Shown piece by piece: positions 57,467 through 64,000 of a DNA stretch of 64,000 bases. Source of the DNA: CAZTDU01 sp964617355 (GTDB lineage Bacteria > Pseudomonadota > Gammaproteobacteria > Burkholderiales > SG8-39). The notes under the pieces are model-generated. The model was not told where the DNA came from and ran no database searches. It saw only the letters and a list, made by a program, of their open reading frames with translations. The stretch lies in assembly GCA_964617355.1 (NCBI GenBank), contig CAZTXP010000023.1, forward strand, positions 1 to 64,000. Reading direction: 5' to 3'. Positions within the stretch are counted from its first letter, which is position 1. The number at the start of each line of letters is the position of its first letter. Both the position numbers and the translations under genes were made by a program.

Positions 57467-58806
57467 CGAGGCCTCGGCAGCATGATCCGCTCGTCGCCCT
57501 GGAACACGACCTCGGCGTCGCGGATCTCGACCAGCCGGTAGCCGGCGACCAGGCCGCCGGCGAACACGCGCTCGCCGGCGGCCGTGATGACGTGCGGCGT
57601 CGCGCCGCCGACCACCGAGCGCACCTCGAAGGGCAGCGAGCCCGGGACGCGGCCGAAGGACGCCTGCACCCGGACCAGCGGCCCGAACTGGCGGCGGAAC
57701 TCCTCGACGACGCGGTCCCACGCGGGCAAGTCCGCCTTGCCGATGGTGCCGCTGGCGACGAGATGCGGGCTGGCGCGCCCGGCCTGCGAGATGCGCACCT
57801 TGCCGGCGAGACCGCCTCGCTCGGCGAGGTCCTGCAGCGCCGGCACGAGCTTGTCCGGCGTGAGGACCTGCGTCTCCAGCGTGCGCGAGCTGCCGAGTTC
57901 CTCTCGCAACGCGACCGCAAGCTGGTCCGCGGCGTCCACCGAAGGCGCCGCCACCGTGAGCCGCAGCTTCCCGGCGCCGACCGCCTCGAACCGGGCGGGA
58001 AGCCCGGTGCGGGCGATGATCGGCGCGACGGCCGCGTAGGTTTCCTCGTCGGTCGATACCTTCACGGACGGTCGCGGCCGGAGATCCGACAGCGCGCGGT
58101 TGAGCGTGTCGCGTGCGGCCTCGTCGGCGACGGCGCCGGTCACCGACACGCCGTTACCCGCGCGCTGCACGACGAGCCGCTCCTCGAGCCCGAGCTTGCG
58201 GATGCGCTCGCCGACCACCGAGGCCTGCGCGCCGGCATCCGTCTTCGCGGGGTCTGCCGGGCTTCGCGACGGCGCGGCGACCCACGTGGCGAGCAGCGAG
58301 ACCACGACGACCGCGCCGAGCGCGGCGATGACGGTGGCGGTGCTCGGCATCGGCGCGCGCTCCGGGCGCCGCACCGGGGATGCCGGCCGAGGCTCCGTGT
58401 CGCCCGTCGGAGCCGGCGGGGTTTCGGGCATGGGCGCCGCGGCGCCGTCCGGCCCGGGGCCTGCGCGCCGCGTGTCGACGAGCGACTCGAGGTCGGGCCA
58501 TGGGGCGTCCGGCCGGTCGATGCAGAGCCACACGCCTTCGCATTCCACCGGCTGCCCGGGCGCGAGCACCGAGTCCGCCGCGATGCGCTGGCCGTCGATG
58601 GCCCGCACCTCGCCGGCGAGGGCGGCGATGCGGACTTCGCGCCCGTCGACCGCCAGCGTGGCATGCTCGCCCTTGATGCGCGGCCCGCGCAGCAGCACGT
58701 CGGCGGCGTCGGCGGTGCCGAGCACGTAGCGACCGTCGGCGAGGGACAGTCGCGCGCCCGCCTGCAGGCCCATCAGTACGCGCAGTTCGAAGGTGGTGTC
58801 GGCCAC
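57463..58806 (-). CDS. sctD: Type III secretion inner-membrane ring protein SctD (YscD/CdsD type)
   Basis: 447 residues. Cytoplasmic FHA-like domain (about 1-100; YVLGTADAADVLLRGPRIKGEHATLAV), Pro-rich linker, one membrane helix (about 157-177; TATVIAALGAVVVVSLLATW) and a periplasmic region of repeated ring-building domains (about 200-420). Forms the inner ring of the injectisome base. It heads the sctD-E-F operon on the minus strand; STAS is divergent with a 47-base gap. SctC and SctJ are outside the window. Confidence 0.88.
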   Translation of the reverse strand: MADTTFELRVLMGLQAGARLSLADGRYVLGTADAADVLLRGPRIKGEHATLAVDGREVRIAALAGEVRAIDGQRIAADSVLAPGQPVECEGVWLCIDRPDAPWPDLESLVDTRRAGPGPDGAAAPMPETPPAPTGDTEPRPASPVRRPERAPMPSTATVIAALGAVVVVSLLATWVAAPSRSPADPAKTDAGAQASVVGERIRKLGLEERLVVQRAGNGVSVTGAVADEAARDTLNRALSDLRPRPSVKVSTDEETYAAVAPIIARTGLPARFEAVGAGKLRLTVAAPSVDAADQLAVALREELGSSRTLETQVLTPDKLVPALQDLAERGGLAGKVRISQAGRASPHLVASGTIGKADLPAWDRVVEEFRRQFGPLVRVQASFGRVPGSLPFEVRSVVGGATPHVITAAGERVFAGGLVAGYRLVEIRDAEVVFQGDERIMLPRPR

Positions 58807-58840
58807 GGCGTCAGTGTGTCGTCGTCCGGCGGTTTGGAAC

Positions 58841-58846
58841 TAGAAT
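58841..58846 (+). promoter_or_regulatory. -10 box TAGAAT for the STAS gene
   Basis: TAGAAT ends 7 bases before the ATG at 58854 in the short gap divergent from sctD; a leaderless transcript is likely. Confidence 0.45.
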
Positions 58847-58853
58847 CCCGGCC

Positions 58854-59192
58854 ATGCCCATCCAATTCGAGAACCGCGACGGCGTGACCCTCGTGCGCCC
58901 GGCAGGTCGCGTGGACAGCGCGAGCGCGACCGAGTTCGAGCAGGTGGTCGCCGCGCGCTTCGACGAGGGCGCGACGCGGATGGTATTCGACTTCTCGGAA
59001 CTCGACTTCATGAGCAGCGCGGGCCTGCGCGTGGTGCTGATGGCCGGCAAGCGCGTGCGCGCGGCGAAGGGCGCGCTCGCGTTCGCGGGCCTGAACCCCA
59101 ACGTACGGGAGGTCTTCGAGATGAGTGGCTTCCTCAAGCTCTTCGTGGTGCGCGATACGCTGGACGACGCGATCAAGGCGGTCCGTCCCTAG
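58854..59192 (+). CDS. STAS-domain anti-anti-sigma factor (BtrV-like)
   Basis: 112 residues, single STAS domain of the SpoIIAA/RsbV type. The phosphorylation loop is DFMSSAGLRVV with Ser54/Ser55. Substrate of the HATPase kinase at 55137 and the PP2C at 55655; unphosphorylated STAS would bind the kinase and free its other client. It lies between sctD and sctV on the opposite strand, and its TAG stop overlaps the sctV stop (CTAG), so it is embedded in the T3SS locus. Confidence 0.9.
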   Translation: MPIQFENRDGVTLVRPAGRVDSASATEFEQVVAARFDEGATRMVFDFSELDFMSSAGLRVVLMAGKRVRAAKGALAFAGLNPNVREVFEMSGFLKLFVVRDTLDDAIKAVRP

Positions 59193-61291
59193 AGGTCGAT
59201 CCGCGACAGCGGCTGGATGTTGATCTCCTGCGTGAGCTCCTGGTAGGAAAGCACGGGGAGTTCGTACAGTTCCTGCTCGATCATCTTGCGCAGGTAGCGC
59301 CGGATGTCCATGGACGTTAGCAGCACGGGGCGCTGGGCCGTGGCAGTCAGGTCGCCGACCGCCTTCTTCACCGCGTCGACGAGCTTGCGCGACACGGCCG
59401 GATCGAGCGCGAGGTAGCTGCCGGCGGAGGTCTGGCGGATCGCGCCGCGGACCGTGTCCTCGACCTTCGGCGCGAACAGGTACGCCGGCAGGATGTTCTG
59501 GCCGCTCGAGTACTTGTAGCTGATCTGGCGCTTCAGCGACGAGCGCACGTACTCGGCGAGCAGCACCGAGTCCTTCTCCTTCTGGCCCCACTCGATCAGT
59601 GCCTCCAGGATCGTGCGCAGGTTGCGCACGCTGATGTCCTCGGACACCAGGCGCTGCAGGATCTCGGCGATCTTCTGGATCGGCAGCACGCGCTGCGCTT
59701 CCTTCACCAGGTCGGGGAAGCGCGCCTCCATCGCGCCGAGCAGGAACCTCGTCTCCTGGATGCCGATGAAGTCCGCCGCGTACTTCTTCAGTACGAAGGC
59801 GAGGTGGTATGTCAGCTGCTGGGAGGCGTCCATGAAGGGAATGCCGGCGCGCGCGAGCAGGTCGCGCATCGGGTCGGCGACCCAGACCGTCGGCAGGTTC
59901 GGCAGGAACTTCTTGTCGGTCTCGTGCGCGATGTTGAGCGCCTTCAGGTTTTCGGGCTGCTCGCGCACGAAGAGGTGGCCGGGGCGCAGCCGGCCCTGCG
60001 ACACCGGGACCTCGGCGAGCAGGATGGCGTAGGTCTCCGCCGGCATGCGTTCGTTGAAGCGCAGCTGGATGCCGGGGAAGGGCACGCCCAGGTCGTAGTA
60101 GAGCGCGCGCCGGATCTTCAGCAGTTCGTCGTTCAGCACGTCGGCGCTGAAGCTCGCCTGCAGCGGCGCGGCGACGTCCATCAGCAGCGGCACGGTCGGC
60201 GCGAACTCGTCGCCCGGCTCGCCGCGCGGCTTCGGCGGCTTCTGGCCGGCCGCGGCCATGGCGGCGACCGTGGTCACTTCGCCGGTCTTCTCGTCGACGA
60301 CCCTCTGGGTCGAGCGGTGCATCGCGTATCCGACCAGCAGGACGGCGAGCGCGATGGCACCGAAGATCGCCGTGGGCATGCCGGGGACGATGCCCAGGAG
60401 CATCAGGATGCCGGCGCCGATCATCAGCGCGCGCGGGTGGGCGAGGATCTGGCGGCCGATGTCCTGTCCGATGTTGCTCGCCTCGTCGGTGGCGACGCGC
60501 GTGACGATGATGCCGGCGGTGATCGAGATGAAGAGCGCCGGGATCTGCCCGATCAGGCCGTCGCCGATCGTCAGGATCGAGTACACCTTCACCGCATCCC
60601 CGGCGGGCATGCCCCGCTGCAGCATGCCGATCAGCATGCCGCCGAGGAGGTTTACGCCGACGATGATCAGGCCGGCGATGGCATCGCCCTTGACGAACTT
60701 CATCGCGCCGTCCATCGAGCCGTAGAGCTGGCTCTCCTTCTGCACCGACTCGCGGCGGCGCCGGGCTTCGTCCGCGTCGATCACGCCAGCGCGCATGTCG
60801 CCGTCGATGGACATCTGCTTGCCGGGCATCGCGTCCAGCGAGAACCGGGCGCCGACCTCGGCCACGCGCTCGGCGCCCTTGGTGATGACGACGAAGTTGA
60901 CGATGGTGAGGATCAGGAACACCACCAGGCCGACCACGAGGTTGCCGCCGACCACGTAGTTGCCGAAGGTGTTGATGATCTCGCCCGCGTAGCCTTCCAG
61001 CAGGATCAGGCGCGTGGTGCTGATCGACAGCGCCAGCCGGAAGAGCGTCGTCACCAGCAGCACCGTCGGGAACGACGAGAACGCCAGCGGGTTCGGAAGG
61101 TACATCGACACCATCAGCAGGATCGCCGAGATGCCCATGTTCAGCGCGATCAGCGTGTCGATCAGCAGCGTGGGCAGCGGCAGGATCATCATGAAGATGA
61201 TGCAGACGATCAGCACCGCGAGGACGAGGTCGTTCCTCTGCGAGGCCGCGAGGACGAGGCGCTGCAGCTGCAGGTTGGCGGCGGCGATCAT
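59189..61291 (-). CDS. sctV: Type III secretion export gate protein SctV
   Basis: 700 residues. N-terminal half has eight membrane helices with the FHIPEP signature as FRLALSISTTRLIL (about 85-100) and the conserved KGAERVAEVGARFSLDAMPGKQMSIDGDMRAG loop, here seen as FSLDAMPGKQMSIDGD. C-terminal half (about 360-700) is the cytoplasmic nonameric ring domain that docks chaperone-substrate complexes. Full length. Follows sctY with a 4-base overlap, matching the Yersinia order yscX-yscY-yscV. Confidence 0.95.
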   Translation of the reverse strand: MIAAANLQLQRLVLAASQRNDLVLAVLIVCIIFMMILPLPTLLIDTLIALNMGISAILLMVSMYLPNPLAFSSFPTVLLVTTLFRLALSISTTRLILLEGYAGEIINTFGNYVVGGNLVVGLVVFLILTIVNFVVITKGAERVAEVGARFSLDAMPGKQMSIDGDMRAGVIDADEARRRRESVQKESQLYGSMDGAMKFVKGDAIAGLIIVGVNLLGGMLIGMLQRGMPAGDAVKVYSILTIGDGLIGQIPALFISITAGIIVTRVATDEASNIGQDIGRQILAHPRALMIGAGILMLLGIVPGMPTAIFGAIALAVLLVGYAMHRSTQRVVDEKTGEVTTVAAMAAAGQKPPKPRGEPGDEFAPTVPLLMDVAAPLQASFSADVLNDELLKIRRALYYDLGVPFPGIQLRFNERMPAETYAILLAEVPVSQGRLRPGHLFVREQPENLKALNIAHETDKKFLPNLPTVWVADPMRDLLARAGIPFMDASQQLTYHLAFVLKKYAADFIGIQETRFLLGAMEARFPDLVKEAQRVLPIQKIAEILQRLVSEDISVRNLRTILEALIEWGQKEKDSVLLAEYVRSSLKRQISYKYSSGQNILPAYLFAPKVEDTVRGAIRQTSAGSYLALDPAVSRKLVDAVKKAVGDLTATAQRPVLLTSMDIRRYLRKMIEQELYELPVLSYQELTQEINIQPLSRIDL

Positions 61292-61626
61292 GGCGCGGTG
61301 CCCGACTCCGAGGCCCGGGCGGCGACGTAGGCGGCGAGCGCGCGCGCCGACTCGGCCTCGCGGCCCAGTTGCGCGAGCGCCTGGCCGCGCAGCAGGTGCA
61401 CGGCGGCGCCGATGTGACCGCGTTCGAGGAGGCGGTCGAGGCGGGCGAGCGCCGATTCCGGCTTCTGCAGCCTCACCTGCGCGCAGGCGAGCCCGAGCGC
61501 CGCCTGCACGTCGCCCGGGTCGAGCGCGGCGAGCGCCTCGTAGACCACGGCCGCCTTCTCCGCCTTGCCGTTCTGGAGGTAGAAATAGCCGAGCAAGGCG
61601 AGGACGTCCTGCTGGTCTTGCGTCAT
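61288..61626 (-). CDS. sctY: Type III TPR chaperone SctY (YscY-like)
   Basis: 112 residues with about three TPR units (LGYFYLQNGKAEKAAVVYEAL, then PGDVQAALGLACAQVRLQKP). Position and size match YscY, the chaperone that binds YscX and the SctV cytoplasmic ring. It lies between the sctX-like gene and sctV; a 4-base overlap with sctV. Confidence 0.75.
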   Translation of the reverse strand: MTQDQQDVLALLGYFYLQNGKAEKAAVVYEALAALDPGDVQAALGLACAQVRLQKPESALARLDRLLERGHIGAAVHLLRGQALAQLGREAESARALAAYVAARASESGTAP

Positions 61627-61645
61627 GCGGTTCGCCCGTCCTCCT

Positions 61646-62038
61646 TCAGCCCTGCAGCAGCATCGAGCGGTACATCTGGAGAAGGTCCCGCAGGTCGCCC
61701 TCCTCGCCGAGCAGGCGGGCGGCGCGGTTGAGGATGCGCGCGGCATCGGGGTCGTCGTTGGCCGCGTCGCGCAGGGCCTGCTGGGCGGCAACCATCGCGT
61801 CGCGGAACGGTCCGGGCTGCAGCAGGTCCTTGTTGTCGAGCGCCGGCTGCAGCGAGCGCTCGAGGAAGTCGCCGAGGTTCGGCAGCGCGAGCAGCTGCTC
61901 GAGCTGCATGTTCTGGGCGAGTTCCGCGGGGGGCAGGTTGACCTTGTCGGGCAGGCCCTCGAGCGGGCCGTGGTCGTGGACGATGCGGTCGATGCCGCGA
62001 TCGAAGCCGAGGCCGAGGCCGAGTCGTACGTCCGCCAT
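61646..62038 (-). CDS. sctX: Type III secretion protein SctX (YscX-like)
   Basis: 130 residues, mostly helical, acidic, ending RDLLQMYRSMLLQG. YscX is an early secreted component needed for needle export. The C-terminal helices with AARLLGEEGDLRDLLQMY resemble YscX. Identification is helped by the neighbour order sctW-chaperone-X-Y-V, which matches the Yersinia virA operon and Pseudomonas pcr1-4. Confidence 0.7.
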   Translation of the reverse strand: MADVRLGLGLGFDRGIDRIVHDHGPLEGLPDKVNLPPAELAQNMQLEQLLALPNLGDFLERSLQPALDNKDLLQPGPFRDAMVAAQQALRDAANDDPDAARILNRAARLLGEEGDLRDLLQMYRSMLLQG

Positions 62039-62093
62039 GAGAGTCTCCAGGGGCTCCGTCGTTCCGATACGGCACGCCAGCCGGCGCGCCGGG

Positions 62094-62468
62094 CTACCTT
62101 GCGTTGCGCACGCGTTCGTGCGCGCGTGCGAGGGTGTCCATCACCTGCTCCAGCGCGGGCACCGTGAACTGGCGCTCCGGCAGCCTCGCGAGCAGCACGA
62201 GCTCGCGCTCGCCGCGCAGTCCCGCCTGCAGCACGTACGCCGGCTGGTCCCGCGCATCGCACGCCGCGAGGGCGGCTTCGAGTGATGCCGCCATATCGTA
62301 GTCGAGCGGGCGCGACTGGTAAACCAGCACCTCGGCGCCGGCGTGCTCGAAGCCGAGCATGCCGCCGTTGCCGAGCGAGAGCTGGGCGAAGCGCCCGTCG
62401 CGGAACTCCAGACCGGACAGGCCCAGGCGCGCGCCGAAGTCGCGCAGCGTGTCCTCGAGCCAGCTCAT
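62094..62468 (-). CDS. SycN-like type III chaperone for SctW
   Basis: 124 residues, class I chaperone shape: N-terminal helix (WLEDTLRDFGARLGL), beta strands (LSLGNGGMLGFEHAGAEVLVYQS), central helix, final strands and a C-terminal helix. It lies directly after sctW (4-base overlap) in the place of sycN, which chaperones YopN. Its 55-base gap to sctX suggests a new ribosome-binding site. Confidence 0.68.
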   Translation of the reverse strand: MSWLEDTLRDFGARLGLSGLEFRDGRFAQLSLGNGGMLGFEHAGAEVLVYQSRPLDYDMAASLEAALAACDARDQPAYVLQAGLRGERELVLLARLPERQFTVPALEQVMDTLARAHERVRNAR

Positions 62469-63586
62469 GCGCCGGCCTCCTCGCGATCGATCGCCGCGTC
62501 GAGCGCGTCCTGCACGGCGTTCACGAGGGACAGGCGCGCGTCCGGATCGGAGAAGACCCGCACCGGCAGGTCGCGCACGATGGCCTTCGCGCCGGTGAGG
62601 AACCCGATCTGCGGCTGCGGGTCGCGCAGGCCGAAACCCTCGGCGATGCCGGTGATGCGCGACCCGCTCACCCAGCGCTCGCCGGTGAGGCCGACCACTT
62701 CCTTCATCATCGCCAGGGGGTCGAATCCCGTCGCCGTGAATTCGCGCTGCAGGCGCTCGCTCAGCTCCCTGGCGTTGTCGTGCACGGTGAGCGCGATCTC
62801 GAGGTTGTTCAGGTCGCGCAGCGTGGCCTGCAGCCGCTCCGCGTCGCGCGTCGGGCGAAGCGACTGGAGGTCCTCGCCGAGCGCCCTGACGAGCGAGGGC
62901 ACGACGCGCGGGAACTCCGCGAGCCCGTGGCGCTGCAGCACTTCGTCGAGCGTGGCGGCGAGGCCCTCCTTGCCGAGGACGACGTCGCGGTAGGTGTCGC
63001 GAAACGCCTCCGCGCTCGTGGCGTCGGTGGCGTAGCCGTGCAGCCCGGCGACCGCATTGAACCCGGCGCGGATGCGCTCGCCGTGGTCCTCCTCGAGCTC
63101 GGCGAGGCCGTCGCGAATCGCGGCCAGGACCTGCGCGGGCGTGCCCGAGGACTTGCCCTTCTCGAGCGCGTACTGCAATGCGGCGTACTGGTCGGAGACG
63201 TCCGCGAACTGCCCGCGCGCTTCCTGGCGCGGCGACAGGTCGTCCTGCTTGCGCTGCAGGATGCGGTCGGCGGTCGCGTCCAGCTTGGCGCGATCGTCGC
63301 TGCGGTGCATCGCCTCCAGGTAGAGGTTGATCTCCTCGATCTTCAGGATCGCGTCGCCGGTGTCGGTGGCGACCTCGCGATCCTCGAGGCGCTTCGCCTC
63401 GCCCTTGTCCTGGTGCGCCTGCGAGAGTTCCTCGGCCGCATCGGCCAGGATCGACTGCGGGTCGTCGGCGACGCGCACCTGCTCGCCACGCAGCATCCCG
63501 GTCTGGGCCTGCGCGGCGCCGGACGGTGTGCGCGGGTCGAGGCCGAGCGAAACGCCGAGATTGGAAACGCCGTCGATCGGGGGCAT
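62465..63586 (-). CDS. sctW: Type III gatekeeper SctW (YopN-TyeA fusion type)
   Basis: 373 residues, all helical. The N-terminal 60 residues are polar; the HrpJ/YopN-like domain spans about 60-280 (EEINLYLEAMHRSDDRAKL, HGYATDATSAEAFRDTYRDVVLG), and the C-terminal part (about 285-370; MMKEVVGLTGERWVSGSRI) matches TyeA, so both functions are in one protein, as in BopN and CopN. The gatekeeper plugs effector export until contact and orders translocator-before-effector secretion. Confidence 0.82.
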   Translation of the reverse strand: MPPIDGVSNLGVSLGLDPRTPSGAAQAQTGMLRGEQVRVADDPQSILADAAEELSQAHQDKGEAKRLEDREVATDTGDAILKIEEINLYLEAMHRSDDRAKLDATADRILQRKQDDLSPRQEARGQFADVSDQYAALQYALEKGKSSGTPAQVLAAIRDGLAELEEDHGERIRAGFNAVAGLHGYATDATSAEAFRDTYRDVVLGKEGLAATLDEVLQRHGLAEFPRVVPSLVRALGEDLQSLRPTRDAERLQATLRDLNNLEIALTVHDNARELSERLQREFTATGFDPLAMMKEVVGLTGERWVSGSRITGIAEGFGLRDPQPQIGFLTGAKAIVRDLPVRVFSDPDARLSLVNAVQDALDAAIDREEAGA

Positions 63587-63703
63587 GGGGAGGTATCCTA
63601 ACCGAGTGGGTAACCGCGGTGCGGTATTGGTTCCGCGACCGGGGCCGGGATCGCGCCGGATCGCCCGCGGGAACCCGCGGCCACGTCGCGTTACTCAGGC
63701 CTC

Positions 63704-64000
63704 ATGACGCCGATCCAGAACCTTCCCAAGCCGGATGTCCCCCAGTACGGGCCGACCGGGCCCACGGGCGACGGCAACGAGGCGCCGTCTTCCGGCGGCG
63801 CGCCGCGATCCGGCAAGCTCGGCGGCCTCGACATCGGGTTGACGGAGACGGGCGCGAAACCACGGCCGCCGAAGGCGCAGCCGCCGTCGCTGTTCGGTTC
63901 GCTCTCGGACCTGGTGGGCAAGGTGCGCGAGACGTTCTCCGGGCGCCCGGGCACGAAGGAACTCTCGCGGTTCCTCGACCGCGTCGCCGAGTACGAGGCC
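63704..64000 (+). CDS. Partial gene at the window edge, possible type III secreted protein
   Basis: 99 codons open to the window end, so the C-terminus is missing. The visible part is a Pro/Gly-rich, probably disordered N-terminus (PKPDVPQYGPTGPTGDGNE) without a Sec signal, then a helix SLFGSLSDLVGKVRETF and TKELSRFLDRVAEYEA. This composition resembles N-termini of T3SS substrates such as translocators or effectors. It is divergent from sctW over 117 bases. Start: an ATG in a correct codon-usage frame; no strong Shine-Dalgarno. Confidence 0.5.
   Translation, partial: MTPIQNLPKPDVPQYGPTGPTGDGNEAPSSGGAPRSGKLGGLDIGLTETGAKPRPPKAQPPSLFGSLSDLVGKVRETFSGRPGTKELSRFLDRVAEYEA

Overview
This window is one continuous, very GC-rich bacterial chromosome segment. 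It is densely packed, with most neighbouring genes overlapping by 1-4 bases, and I saw no tRNA, rRNA, insertion sequence or CRISPR array. The order ilvI-ilvH-ilvC-psd-pssA-leuA, the nnrS gene, the wrbA/yihY/pyrF group and the tesA/ybbA-ybbP divergent pair all point to a betaproteobacterium, Burkholderiales-like. Genus cannot be told from the sequence alone.

Layout. 1-8.2 kb: branched-chain amino-acid synthesis and phosphatidylethanolamine synthesis, with nnrS (nitric-oxide stress) inserted and a leucine-rich leader peptide before leuA. 8.2-13 kb: a DUF2069 membrane protein, a pair of acyl-CoA dehydrogenase subunits and a PAS histidine kinase. 13-25.5 kb: P-type ATPase, WrbA, YihY, PyrF, NupC, TypA/BipA, OmpW, an orphan periplasmic binding protein, a GT-C/TPR membrane protein and a macro-domain protein. 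25.5-39.3 kb: a signalling island with a NarL-type kinase/regulator pair, two huge CHASE/multi-PAS kinases (7 and 11 PAS domains) and a receiver-HATPase protein. 39.3-44.8 kb (minus strand): MoxR, a Cache-type membrane Ser/Thr kinase and a secreted VIT/VWA protein. 44.9-52.8 kb: histone-deacetylase-family enzyme, a minus-strand tesA-mnmH operon with two unknown genes, and ybbA-ybbP with a truncated haemoglobin. 52.8-64 kb: one end of a type III secretion (T3SS) locus with sctD-E-F and sctW-chaperone-X-Y-V, a candidate effector with two CesT-type chaperones, and a PP2C/HATPase/STAS partner-switching set interleaved with them.

How it fits together. Each giant kinase contains one PAS domain that keeps the FixL haem histidine and distal arginine, so both are candidate oxygen sensors. 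FNR/FixK-like boxes precede several genes, including one giant kinase, the PAS kinase at 10.9 kb, nnrS and the macro-domain gene. NnrS and the truncated haemoglobin suggest low-oxygen or nitric-oxide physiology. In the T3SS locus the PP2C, HATPase and STAS proteins match the roles of Bordetella BtrU, BtrW and BtrV and probably gate secretion or its transcription. A recurring signal in this genome is a -10-like hexamer ending 6-7 bases before the start codon, which suggests leaderless transcripts.
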